From CAZEQJ01 sp964514385 (lineage in GTDB: Bacteria > Bacteroidota > Bacteroidia > Cytophagales > Cyclobacteriaceae), in contig CAZEQJ010000026.1 in assembly GCA_964514385.1 (NCBI GenBank), positions 1 to 46,619 on the forward strand: a stretch of 46,619 bases of DNA, in the 5' to 3' direction. The translations under genes and the position numbers were made by a program. The notes beneath the pieces are model-generated. The model saw only the letters and a program-made list of their open reading frames with translations, was not told where the DNA came from and made no database searches. Position 1 is the stretch's first letter, and each line of letters opens with the position of its first letter. Shown here piece after piece: positions 18,401-26,376 of this stretch.

Positions 18401-20348
18401 TGGCTCGCAATTGCTTTCCAGGGCCATGTATTTTCGCAGTGATCGGTTTGCTGCCCGCAATGCCGACTTCACTATTTTTTCTGACGATCCTGAAAAGCCG
18501 ACGCTCACCAGCGAGGATGTGAGGCTTCGGTTTGACCTGAAAAATTCCTTTGCCACCATCTCTCCGGAGATCGAAGGCGTAGCAGCGCTTGATCTACCTT
18601 TTATGCAGTATAAAACTTCTATACCTGATGCACGCTGGAACCTTGATGAAAATAAAATCATCATGACCAAACCTGATGATATAGATATCTCCAAATCGTA
18701 TTTTTATTCCACCAACAAGAGCCAGGATTCACTTGCATTTAATGGCAGGACAGCCATTTATGATATTAATACTCAGGTAATGGAAGTGACAGGGGTGCCC
18801 TATATCAAGGTTTCCGATGCATTAATTATTCCGGATAAGGGAACTGTAAAAATCAGGGAAAATGCCCAAATACAAGAATTTAATAATGCCACCGTGGTGA
18901 TTGATACATTTAACCGGTTCCATACACTCACAGATGCCAATATCAGGATATTCACACGTACCAGCTTTGCCGGACAGGGAACCTATCAGTATATAAATCA
19001 GCTGAATGATACATTCTACATAAAATTCGAGGAGTTTCAGCTGGCGCCAGATCCGGACAATCCGGAAAAATACCATACACAATCGCAGGGTAATGTAGAA
19101 GAATTTCAGAATCTTATCATCTCACCGGGAATGATCTATAAAGGCAAAGTAAAAATGTATGCCAATAAGCCGGCATTAGAGCTGGACGGATACGTCAAGC
19201 TAAATCTGACGACCATACCGGACTATGATACATGGATCCAGTATTCCAGCAACGCTAACAAGCAGGAAGTGATATTTGATTTCCGTGAAAGCAGAGCAGA
19301 AAACGGTTTCCCGCTGGAGGCAGGTCTTCATTTTGATCAGAATACGTATGAGATTTATACCACTTTTGTGACCGAAAAAAGAAACCACACCGATTTTAAT
19401 TTTTTCATTCCCGACGGGCAGCTTCGGTATGTGCCCGATTTGAATGCATATATCATTGAAGATACGCTCAAAGCCAATGGTGAAAAACTGGCCGGACAGT
19501 ATATGAATTTTAATGAAAATACCTCGGATATTATTTTTGAAGGAAAGCTTTTTCCACTCAATGACGCTGAACTTATAGAGATGCAGGTCTCCGGCCGTGG
19601 TAATGGTAACTTCGCGAGCTCAGATTACCAGATGAATACCATGATACTCTTTGATTTTGATATTCCTACCGGACCAATCAATTTACTCGCAGATATTTTC
19701 GCTGAGATGGTAATGAACAGCGCCCTACCTGAAGGGTACGGAGATATCACCTCTCTGCTATATAAAATGGCTGAATTCACCGGTGATAATGCCGCTCTTG
19801 CCTACGATGAGGCCTCCCTGCAGGAGGCAGTACCACTGGTATCCGCATCCAATAAACTGGTCAAAACTCTTGTTTTCAGTGATGTTGACCTCAGGTGGTC
19901 CGATGAGTACAAATCATTTTACTCGTACCGAGCTGATGGCAACCCCACGCTCGGACTATCCAATATTGGCCGCAGGGATATCAACGCTGACATTCCGGGT
20001 TTTCTGGAGGTTAAAAAAAGCTTAAACGGCGATGAGGTAAACATCTTCATGCAGCCTTCGCCCGGATTCTGGTATTATTTCTCCTATCTGAACGGCCGCA
20101 TGACCATATTTTCATCAGATAATGAGTTTTTAGATGCCATCAGCTCAAAAAGTAATGCTGACAAAGCTAAAATCGGGGAGTTTGTTTTCTTAAAAGGTGA
20201 TATAAATGAGGTGCAAAGTTTTGTAGATCGATTTAGAAGTAATTATTTGGGCATTGATACACCCTTTCAACTGGGTAGCTCATTTGGAGTTCAGCAGACT
20301 GAAACACCAGTTGAAGAAGAAACTGAACTCGACGATGACGGATTCTGA
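15477..20348 (+). CDS. Giant uncharacterised exported protein with Trp/Asp/Gly repeat
   Basis: This is a 1623-residue protein with a signal peptide (LLFLISTFAFA-GKS). Residues ~20-150 are helical. Residues ~183-255 are a low-complexity acidic segment with ten Trp, nine of them at 5-7 residue spacing, in units such as WGDD, WSSDDG and WNTGD. The remaining ~1350 residues are long beta-strand-rich sequence with repeated shape (for example FRSDRFAARNADF, GSGDLITRGSQL), reminiscent of extended beta-jellyroll or LptD/AsmA-type envelope proteins. There is no enzyme motif, and no T9SS domain at the acidic tail (EEETELDDDGF). A periplasmic or outer-membrane location is inferred. It follows prmA by 39 bp and precedes the dipeptidase by 21 bp. 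I do not recognise a characterised family. Confidence 0.75.
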   Translation: MRLVFSLLFLISTFAFAGKSADSLSFQQVVAGDLEKYYGRTVLNELDSAFLRLWENYTANTRQSFSELYDSLVQAETMPYPYFKELTLTSIIALDSVGLPAAELEHILNIGNKVLAHQGNGDFQDFHRYMRMFLYNNALYHSSSHQVKLDGTWELMYKKPEAAPVVQLPVLPDERQLEEEETVSTDTWGDDSWGDDDGWGTSSDDWSSDDGWSDDDDWGTSDGGWNTGDSWNSGDTWGNENETSAFGDENRWEGEPEAAAVINTDIFATEQVTVAGAYIDIKDVNLMLSTPYDTVNFKGITGQLIIDNYMLNAQKGFASWQEMGIDKDIQVDFNEFIWDVSGRRFTAEKVLLTNNEISEEPIEGHFAYYSKKRHSSEISDYPQFISYRSDNQINFNDPQLTVTGGYTIRGLKETTAARLNERNRITYKKDGAVIFDAVAEEPFIIEDSTLISPATHVRVFHKRDSIVNQQVKLSYHYPDQELVLERADKPFRRSLYISSYFNTEVEADALMWNLKADSLELTSLNARDKLAVIFRSNRFYDDKVIPGLSQYTTFNPFLVIISYAVSKGGITEFYLGDLADEKNIDERQLKNAITYLDEQEFLDFENGVIRLKEKMIHYYRSYRNLFDYDKLVIPSVTDEEYNAVIHLDDNTLRINGVKEFFISKDPDIYIEPKDGILEMENDMNFSFSGKIQAGNFEYNGIDFRFDYDSFLIAMPQIDSMKLKVEKGRTDIRGNAVREELENEFVETSGTLYINDPKNKSGQRNIAKYPIFDATTGAVIYFTSNTYLEGAYDQDLYVDVPPFVLDSVTASEPGSVNFGGSFGSAGLFPDFEVTLRIMEDYSMGFIHGIPADGFPVYNERGHFYGQQLRMDYNGLTSAGRLEYLSSEVVSDGVTFYQDSLVGIATSVNVRPEVVNQVDFPDLIAGRSKFDWNAYKDSLYVSNLDQRMQLYDKTATLDGQATITPGGIYGSGDLITRGSQLLSRAMYFRSDRFAARNADFTIFSDDPEKPTLTSEDVRLRFDLKNSFATISPEIEGVAALDLPFMQYKTSIPDARWNLDENKIIMTKPDDIDISKSYFYSTNKSQDSLAFNGRTAIYDINTQVMEVTGVPYIKVSDALIIPDKGTVKIRENAQIQEFNNATVVIDTFNRFHTLTDANIRIFTRTSFAGQGTYQYINQLNDTFYIKFEEFQLAPDPDNPEKYHTQSQGNVEEFQNLIISPGMIYKGKVKMYANKPALELDGYVKLNLTTIPDYDTWIQYSSNANKQEVIFDFRESRAENGFPLEAGLHFDQNTYEIYTTFVTEKRNHTDFNFFIPDGQLRYVPDLNAYIIEDTLKANGEKLAGQYMNFNENTSDIIFEGKLFPLNDAELIEMQVSGRGNGNFASSDYQMNTMILFDFDIPTGPINLLADIFAEMVMNSALPEGYGDITSLLYKMAEFTGDNAALAYDEASLQEAVPLVSASNKLVKTLVFSDVDLRWSDEYKSFYSYRADGNPTLGLSNIGRRDINADIPGFLEVKKSLNGDEVNIFMQPSPGFWYYFSYLNGRMTIFSSDNEFLDAISSKSNADKAKIGEFVFLKGDINEVQSFVDRFRSNYLGIDTPFQLGSSFGVQQTETPVEEETELDDDGF

Positions 20349-20369
20349 TAACTTAACTTAATTAATTTC

Positions 20370-21728
20370 ATGATTGAAAAGATAACCGGATATGTGGACG
20401 ACCATATCCAGAAATTTACCGAAGAACTCTTTGAGTTGCTCAAAATACAATCTGTAAGTACTGATCCCCAAAGGGCGGGCGAGGTACAGCATGCGGCTGA
20501 ATATGTGCAACAGGCGCTGCAGGCTGTTGGTGTAGATGCCACCATCCATCAAACCAATGGCCATCCCATAGTATTTGGTCACCATCATGAAGATGACGCC
20601 TTGCCAACAGTGTTGGTCTATGGCCACTATGACGTACAACCGGAAGATCCTGTCGAGCTCTGGACATCACCTCCTTTTGAGCCGGTCGTAAAGGAAGGTA
20701 AAATATATGCACGCGGGTCGGCAGACGACAAAGGCCAAATGTATATGCACGTCAAGGCCTTTCAGGCATTAAAGGACGGCACAGGTAAAATACCGTGTAA
20801 TATCAAGTTTCTTTTTGAAGGAGAGGAAGAAATAGGATCAGAAAATCTGGGCGATTTTGTTAAAAATAATAGAGAACTACTTTCAGCCGATGTGGTGCTG
20901 GTGAGTGATACCTCTATGATAAGCTCCGAACACCCTTCCATCACCGTCGGATTAAAAGGGCTCAGCTACATGGAAGTAGAGGTGACTGGGCCTAACAGAG
21001 ACCTGCATTCAGGAGTATACGGTGGTGCTGTGATTAATCCGGTCAATATCCTGTGTAAAATGATTGCCTCCCTTCAGGATGAAAAAAACCGTGTCACCAT
21101 TCCCGGATTTTATGATAAAGTGGTAGAGCTGACTTCAGATGAAAGAGCAAAACTAAATACCAAGCCTTTTAGCCTGGAGCATTATATGAAAGATCTGGGA
21201 GTAGATGCGGTGGATGGAGAAGCAGGATACAATACTGTTGAAAGAGTCGGAATACGTCCTACATTAGATGTAAATGGTATTTGGGGCGGTTATACCGGTC
21301 ATGGCGCCAAAACCGTACTTCCTTCAAAAGCACATGCGAAGATCAGCATGCGCCTTGTGCCCGATCAGGATTATATGGAAATATCAAAGCTGTTTGAAGA
21401 CCACTTCAAATCGATTGCGCCCCAAGGGGTGAAAGTGAAAGTTTCAGCGCATCATGGTGCCAAACCGGTAGTCACACCTACCACATCAGATTTCTATAAG
21501 GCTGCCGAAAAAGCGTTTGAACAGGTATGGGGTAAGACTCCTATCCCCACACGTGAGGGAGGGAGTATTCCTGTAGTGGCCTTGTTTAAAGATGAGCTGA
21601 AAATTGACTCAATTTTGCTTGGGTTTGGGCTTGATAGTGATGCAATACATTCACCTAATGAGAGCTATAAACTTGAGCATTATGAAAAGGGGATAAAGAC
21701 CATAGCCGCCTTTTATACAAATATTTAA
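20370..21728 (+). CDS. M20 family dipeptidase (zinc metallopeptidase)
   Basis: This 452-residue cytoplasmic peptidase belongs to the M20 group of broad dipeptidases. Metal-site residues are visible in the canonical order. His86 and the adjacent catalytic Asp88 are in YGHYDVQP, the bridging Asp119 is in ARGSADDKGQ, and the general-base and metal Glu pair is in LFEGEEEIGSEN. A further Asp is in VLVSDTSM and the last His is in SDAIHSPNES. The dimerisation domain contains the conserved DLHSGVYGG motif. There is no signal peptide. It ends 7 bp from the convergent histidine kinase gene. Confidence 0.93.
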   Translation: MIEKITGYVDDHIQKFTEELFELLKIQSVSTDPQRAGEVQHAAEYVQQALQAVGVDATIHQTNGHPIVFGHHHEDDALPTVLVYGHYDVQPEDPVELWTSPPFEPVVKEGKIYARGSADDKGQMYMHVKAFQALKDGTGKIPCNIKFLFEGEEEIGSENLGDFVKNNRELLSADVVLVSDTSMISSEHPSITVGLKGLSYMEVEVTGPNRDLHSGVYGGAVINPVNILCKMIASLQDEKNRVTIPGFYDKVVELTSDERAKLNTKPFSLEHYMKDLGVDAVDGEAGYNTVERVGIRPTLDVNGIWGGYTGHGAKTVLPSKAHAKISMRLVPDQDYMEISKLFEDHFKSIAPQGVKVKVSAHHGAKPVVTPTTSDFYKAAEKAFEQVWGKTPIPTREGGSIPVVALFKDELKIDSILLGFGLDSDAIHSPNESYKLEHYEKGIKTIAAFYTNI

Positions 21729-21734
21729 GCCGGA

Positions 21735-23273
21735 TCAGGTGTTGGAGGGGAGTATTAAAGAAAACTTCGTTCCGACACCTACCTTACTGGTAAGTTCAAT
21801 CTGACCATCAATCTTTTCAGCGGCATTTTTTACAAGATACAGGCCCAGACCGGTACCATCAGTGTCTGTAGAGTTTCGGCTGAACATATCAAACACCTTT
21901 TCCTGCATTTCAGGGGGGATGCCTTCACCATTATCGATCACTTCTATTACGTCACAATCATTTTCTCTATGATGGGTGATCACGACAAACGGGTCAACCC
22001 TGGTATGATTATATTTCAGTGCATTTTCGATCAGGTTCTGGAGTACAGTGATCAGGTGGTTTCGGTCGGTATGGATTACAATATCAACGCTAATTTTATT
22101 CTCTACCCGGATGTGTTTGATATTTGGCTGGTGGTGTAATGATTTTATGATGTTTTCAATAAAATCATTTAGCTGTATTGGCTCAGGGTTGCTTTTGGCG
22201 TCCTTCATGCGGGCCAGTGACAGTAAATTATGGATAATGCCATGAAGCCGCTCTATATTATCCTGATAATGGGTGAAATAGGGGCTTAGCTGCTTATTGT
22301 CTTTGAATTCATGCTGCACCAGGTTGTGCAATCCCATCATAGAAGCTACAGGGCCTTTCAGGTCGTGGGAGATGCGGTAAACGAACATGTCGAGCTCATT
22401 TTTTTTGAAACGCAGGTTTTCTTCTACCTTTTTGCGTTTGGTGATGTCCTGAACCACAGAAATAATATAGTTCGGCTTCCCTTCATCATTGCGTGCCAGC
22501 GTAGCGGTAAGCTGCACCCAAAAAATCCGGCCTGAGGAGTGAATATATCGTTTTTCCAGGCTGTAGTTGTCTATCTCGCCGCTGGCAAGCTTCTTTGCCA
22601 TGTTACGACTTTTCCGGCGGTCATCGGGATGTGTGACATTCCATATTGACTGGTAGCTGTTCCACTCTTCTTCGGAGACGCCCATCATTTCATAAAACTT
22701 CCTGTTAGCCGTTATCTGCTTAAGGTTGAGGTCAAAAAGCATTACCCCTACCGCAACCTGTGTAAAAATGGAATTTACGCTGATGTCGTTGAAGGCACCC
22801 AGAAACGTACTTATCTGGCTTGAGCTGTCACGAAAGGAAAACATCAAACCCAGAAAATTATTGCGGTGGTTCATGATCGGCCGCAGCCGAAGATTATAGA
22901 AATGCTTATTGTCATCTGAAAATTCACGGTCTACGATGTTGCCTTTGCTTACCTCTTCAAGGCTGGAGTGAATAATATTGTAATAAGATTCCGCTATAAA
23001 ATTTTCAAGGGGTCGATCAGAAATTAGGTTATTATCTTTGAAAAGAATGGTGTCTTCACTGGCGGGTTTATTCCATGTGATAATGTTCAGATCCGCAGTA
23101 AGGATTACTGTAGGCGTCTCAATCGCATCAATTATAGAGTGAAAAAGTGCGTGATCGCTCAGGCGCGTCCCTCTTTTGTTTATGACAAACGCTCCTGTTT
23201 TGCTGTCCTTTTCAAATACCGGTTCTATTGCCAAACCTTGCTTGCTTAACTTTCCTTTTACCAAAAATACCAA
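21735..23273 (-). CDS. Cytoplasmic PAS-domain sensor histidine kinase
   Basis: This kinase has about 512 residues. Two or three PAS-like regions (residues ~40-150, ~160-280) precede the kinase core; the second ends in the PAC-type VVQDITKRKKVEENL. The phosphorylated His303 is in RISHDLKGPVASM, the N box is LIENALKYNHT, and G1 (DNGEGIP) and G2 (GTGLGLYLVKN) are present. There is no transmembrane segment, so the signal is probably internal. No receiver or response regulator is next to it, so its partner lies elsewhere. The start is uncertain: an in-frame stop lies 9 bp upstream of TTG 23273, and no ATG occurs in the first ~130 codons, so a TTG start is likely. Confidence 0.88.
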   Translation of the reverse strand: MVFLVKGKLSKQGLAIEPVFEKDSKTGAFVINKRGTRLSDHALFHSIIDAIETPTVILTADLNIITWNKPASEDTILFKDNNLISDRPLENFIAESYYNIIHSSLEEVSKGNIVDREFSDDNKHFYNLRLRPIMNHRNNFLGLMFSFRDSSSQISTFLGAFNDISVNSIFTQVAVGVMLFDLNLKQITANRKFYEMMGVSEEEWNSYQSIWNVTHPDDRRKSRNMAKKLASGEIDNYSLEKRYIHSSGRIFWVQLTATLARNDEGKPNYIISVVQDITKRKKVEENLRFKKNELDMFVYRISHDLKGPVASMMGLHNLVQHEFKDNKQLSPYFTHYQDNIERLHGIIHNLLSLARMKDAKSNPEPIQLNDFIENIIKSLHHQPNIKHIRVENKISVDIVIHTDRNHLITVLQNLIENALKYNHTRVDPFVVITHHRENDCDVIEVIDNGEGIPPEMQEKVFDMFSRNSTDTDGTGLGLYLVKNAAEKIDGQIELTSKVGVGTKFSLILPSNT

Positions 23274-23363
23274 ATTGTTTTAAAAAGCCTCACACAAGAT
23301 TAACATTAAGTTCATTAATCCTTTATATTTATTCTCTTGATTGAATGTTGTAAGTTTATGCAT

Positions 23364-24059
23364 ATGAAAGCCTCAGTAATCAGCATATTTTTATTTACAG
23401 CCCTATTGCCTGCTATTGCGCAGGACACCTCTGGTTCATTAAGAAAAATGGAGGGTAAAGTGATAAATGTGCGTACACGTTCGGCAGTGCCTGCCATTAT
23501 TCTGTACGAAAAACTGCCATACGGAAGTATAGTGGGGGTGACCAAAACGGATCAGGTCAGTGGAAGTTATGCTTTCAGTCTGCTGGATCAGGGAGAATAT
23601 CTCATAACTGTGAAATCTGAAGGGTATAAAACGAAATATGATACCATATCGGGCAACCCTGAGGCGGGCGAGCTGCTGGTAACAAAAGATTATCTCCTCA
23701 TACCGGTTGGTGTAGGCTCCACACTCAGGCTGGAAAATCTGAATTTTGATCAGGGCAAAGCGGAGATAAAGGAAGAAGCCTATGAAGAGCTGAACCAAAT
23801 CGTGGCGATGCTGAATGAATACCCCAACATGGTCATACAACTGGAGGGGCATACTGATTTTCGCGGATCTGCCCGGCTTAACCTTGAGCTATCCGAGCGT
23901 AGGGCTGCTGCGGTAGGAGACTATCTGATCAATCAGGGCATCAACAAGCGAAGAATAAAAATACAGGCATTCGGAGGTACTCAGCCTATTAGTCGTGATA
24001 ATACCGATGAGGCCAAGTCCCTTAATATGCGAGTTGAAGTGAGAATTATCGAAAACTGA
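23364..24059 (+). CDS. OmpA-family protein with carboxypeptidase-regulatory-like domain
   Basis: This 231-residue exported protein starts at ATG 23364; an ATG two codons upstream is also possible. The signal peptide is ASVISIFLFTALLPAIA-Q. Residues ~30-105 form a carboxypeptidase-regulatory-like beta domain (MEGKVINVRTRSAVPA, SGSYAFSLLDQGEYLITV). Residues ~120-230 are the peptidoglycan-binding OmpA domain, with GHTDFRG, LSERRAAAVGDYL and a final NMRVEVRI in place of NRRV. The Asp and Arg known to contact peptidoglycan are kept. It lies 3 bp before another OmpA-family gene with the same domain order and is divergent from the histidine kinase. An envelope-anchoring role is inferred. Confidence 0.88.
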   Translation: MKASVISIFLFTALLPAIAQDTSGSLRKMEGKVINVRTRSAVPAIILYEKLPYGSIVGVTKTDQVSGSYAFSLLDQGEYLITVKSEGYKTKYDTISGNPEAGELLVTKDYLLIPVGVGSTLRLENLNFDQGKAEIKEEAYEELNQIVAMLNEYPNMVIQLEGHTDFRGSARLNLELSERRAAAVGDYLINQGINKRRIKIQAFGGTQPISRDNTDEAKSLNMRVEVRIIEN

Positions 24060-24062
24060 TAC

Positions 24063-26084
24063 ATGAAATTTAACCTTACCCTACTTCTGTTTGTTAGTTC
24101 CGGTTTAATGGCGCAACCTCAACAACGAGAGCAGAACCCGGACGTCCGATGGGCTTCGAGAGTCATAGAATTCTCCTCCGAGTTATCATCCTATGCGTAT
24201 TCCGCTGAAAGCGTGCTGGGCAGGCCGGATGTGCTTCCCAATCCAGGCGATAACCCGAACGCATGGCTGCCGGTAGATCCTGATACAAAAGAATACATCG
24301 TGGTGCAGTTTGATGACCCGATCCACATTCGTCAGATCGCCATAGCAGAATCGTACAACCCGTCTGCAGTGAGCGAAATTTATGCTTATGATACGCGAAA
24401 CAGAGAGTACCTTATCGGTGAATTTCCGGCCAGGACATTACCTATCCCGGGACGTATGCTAACCGTTTTTCTCCCTGACTCCACCGATTACAAAGTGTCC
24501 AGGATCAAGGTTGTAATCGATGGCGCTGCCGTTGAGGGATATGCTGGTATAGATGCCATCGGTGTCAGCCGTCTGGTGACGCCCCTGGAGGCTGAAATTC
24601 TTGTCGTGCAAAATCTGGTTTCCCCTGAAACACTCGAAAAGCTGGATACTACGGTAAACTCCCCTTATCGTGAAACCCGCCCTGTAATATCACCCGACGG
24701 GAATACATTGTTTTTCTCCAGGGCCTTTCACCCGCAGAATACGGGTGGAGAGGAAGATCCGAGCGATATATGGATCTCGAGCTTCAACATTACAGACAGT
24801 AGCTGGAGCACGGCAGTAAATGCCGGAGAGAGCCTGAACAATCGTGGCGAAAACTACATAAGTTCGGTCACCCCTGATGGCAATTCCATGATGGTGGTGC
24901 TGGGCAATCGCTATACCCGTAACAAGACAAAGCCGGGTATATCCTTTTCACGTAAAACAGAAAATGGCTGGACGGAGCCTATGGAGATTGAAATTGAAAA
25001 CGACTACATAGAATCCACCGATGGAGATTATTTTATGGCCAATAACAGAAAAATGCTAATCATGGCGATAGACCGTTTTGACAGCTACGGTGGTAAAGAT
25101 CTTTATATTTCATTTGAACAGCGTGATGGCAAATGGAGTGAACCACGCAACCTTGGCCCCGATATTAACACACCTATGGATGAGGTGAGCCCCTTTCTGG
25201 CTCCGGATGATGAAACACTTTATTTCAGCTCCCTGGGCTACAGCGGGTTTGGGGGACAGGATGTTTACATCGCACGAAGACTTGACAACACCTGGAAACG
25301 TTGGACAGAGCCTGAAAATATGGGAGCAGAGGTGAACTCAGCAGCAGATGAAATATCCTTCAACATCCCGCCTTCCGGCACCTATGCTTATTTCGCAAGA
25401 GGTACAGGTGAGGATGCCGATATCCTGCGCATGGATATTCCGGTGTTTCAGCAGCCTGCACCTGTAGTGGCCATAAGCGGCAAGGTAATAAATACCAAAA
25501 CACAGGAGCCGGTCGAAGCAAGGATTGTGTATGATATATTACCAGAAGGTAAAGAAGTAGGCATAGCCTATAGTGACCCTGAAACCGGTGAATATGAGAT
25601 TCTGCTTCCGTATGGCACAAAATATGCCTACCTGGCGGAAGCAGAGGGCTTTTATGGTATAAATGACATGATCAATCTGTCGGAAAGAGGCGACTATAAT
25701 GAAATAGAAAACAACCTGATGATGACACCCCTCGAGAAAGGTGAAACTATAGAGCTTAATAATATTTATTTCGCAACGGCGAGCACTGAATTTACCGAAG
25801 ACTCATACGATGAGCTCAATCGCCTGGCGGAGATTCTGATTGATAACCCGATGATCAAGATTGAGGTAGCAGGACATTCTGATAATGTAGGGCAGGCAGC
25901 CTCAAACCTCCGCTTGTCTCAGGACAGAGCACAGGCCGTTGTAGACTACCTCGTCAGCCAGGGAGTATCCCCTACACGTACCATTGCAAAAGGTTATGGT
26001 GAAGATAAGCCGCTTGCATCCAACGACCGTGCCGAGAATCGTGCACTCAACCGGCGGGTAGAATTTATCATTCTCGACGAGTAA
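24063..26084 (+). CDS. OmpA-family protein with discoidin-like, PD40 and regulatory-like domains
   Basis: This is a 673-residue exported protein with a signal peptide ending SGLMA-Q. Residues ~30-175 look like a discoidin (F5/8-type) beta-sandwich with VRWASRVIEFSSE and IHIRQIAIAE. PD40 propeller blades follow (~190-455), with PVISPDGNTLFFSR, DGDYFMANNRKMLIM and FLAPDDETLYFSSLGYSGFGGQDVYIAR. Then come a carboxypeptidase-regulatory-like domain (~470-560) and a canonical OmpA domain (GHSDNVG, LSQDRAQAV, NRRVEF). It is a smaller relative of the giant protein at 1675 and lacks the TPR and LPSEE repeats. It is co-transcribed with the OmpA gene 3 bp upstream. Its stop lies only 4 bp before the promoter of the methionine operon. 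Confidence 0.88.
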   Translation: MKFNLTLLLFVSSGLMAQPQQREQNPDVRWASRVIEFSSELSSYAYSAESVLGRPDVLPNPGDNPNAWLPVDPDTKEYIVVQFDDPIHIRQIAIAESYNPSAVSEIYAYDTRNREYLIGEFPARTLPIPGRMLTVFLPDSTDYKVSRIKVVIDGAAVEGYAGIDAIGVSRLVTPLEAEILVVQNLVSPETLEKLDTTVNSPYRETRPVISPDGNTLFFSRAFHPQNTGGEEDPSDIWISSFNITDSSWSTAVNAGESLNNRGENYISSVTPDGNSMMVVLGNRYTRNKTKPGISFSRKTENGWTEPMEIEIENDYIESTDGDYFMANNRKMLIMAIDRFDSYGGKDLYISFEQRDGKWSEPRNLGPDINTPMDEVSPFLAPDDETLYFSSLGYSGFGGQDVYIARRLDNTWKRWTEPENMGAEVNSAADEISFNIPPSGTYAYFARGTGEDADILRMDIPVFQQPAPVVAISGKVINTKTQEPVEARIVYDILPEGKEVGIAYSDPETGEYEILLPYGTKYAYLAEAEGFYGINDMINLSERGDYNEIENNLMMTPLEKGETIELNNIYFATASTEFTEDSYDELNRLAEILIDNPMIKIEVAGHSDNVGQAASNLRLSQDRAQAVVDYLVSQGVSPTRTIAKGYGEDKPLASNDRAENRALNRRVEFIILDE

Positions 26085-26088
26085 TCGC

Positions 26089-26119
26089 TTGGATATTTTA
26101 TTTTCCTCATATACCTTCG
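26089..26119 (+). promoter_or_regulatory. Promoter of the SAM riboswitch-metX-hom operon
   Basis: TTG at 26089-26091, a 20-nt spacer and TACCTTCG at 26112-26119 match the Bacteroidota promoter pattern (7 of 8 in the -7 element, spacer within 17-23). The transcript would start near 26124, shortly before the riboswitch P1 strand. Confidence 0.5.
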
Positions 26120-26143
26120 TATCAGAAATCAATTTCTGATTGA

Positions 26144-26256
26144 TTTTATACAGAAGCACGGAGAGACAGGCTCTATGAAGTGCTAGCAACCTGGGCGGGT
26201 GATCCAAGGTGCTAATTCCTGATCCGTTGTACATATTGGCATCGGAGAATATAAAA
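26144..26256 (+). ncRNA. SAM-I riboswitch (S-box leader)
   Basis: The core follows the SAM-I aptamer. P2 pairs AGCAC (from 26155) with GTGCT around GGAGAGACAGGCTCTATGA. The conserved AGCAACC leads into P3, and AAGGTGCTAATTCCTG marks the P3-P4 side. P4 can pair TCCG (26223) with CGGA (26243). P1 can pair TTTTATA (26144-26150) with TATAAAA (26250-26256). The family binds S-adenosylmethionine and shuts down methionine biosynthesis genes, fitting metX and hom directly downstream. I see no strong U-tract terminator, so control of translation or another mechanism is possible. Confidence 0.88.
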
Positions 26257-26267
26257 ACATTTGGAAA

Positions 26268-26351
26268 ATGAAAACAACATTCCTTCTGGTAATCTCCCTT
26301 TTCTTATTATTTCCCGTTTCTGCGATTAAATCAGCAGCGGTAAATCTATAA
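26268..26351 (+). CDS. Possible 27-residue secreted or leader peptide
   Basis: This short ORF begins 11 bp after the riboswitch P1 strand and ends 25 bp before metX. Its product is almost entirely a textbook signal peptide: a Lys, a long Leu/Ile/Phe/Val core, then PVSA as a cleavage site, leaving about eight residues (IKSAAVNL). It may be a real small exported peptide, a leader peptide that couples translation to the riboswitch, or the relic of a larger exported protein. There is no homology evidence here; the support is position, signal-peptide quality and the ATG spacing. Confidence 0.35.
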   Translation: MKTTFLLVISLFLLFPVSAIKSAAVNL

Positions 26352-26376
26352 TCCTTAAATCTTTAATTAACGAGTT

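Noticed and set aside
23324..23331. TATATTTA before the OmpA gene at 23364
   Set aside because: Lacks the final G and has no TTG at -33; in an AT-rich stretch this is expected by chance.
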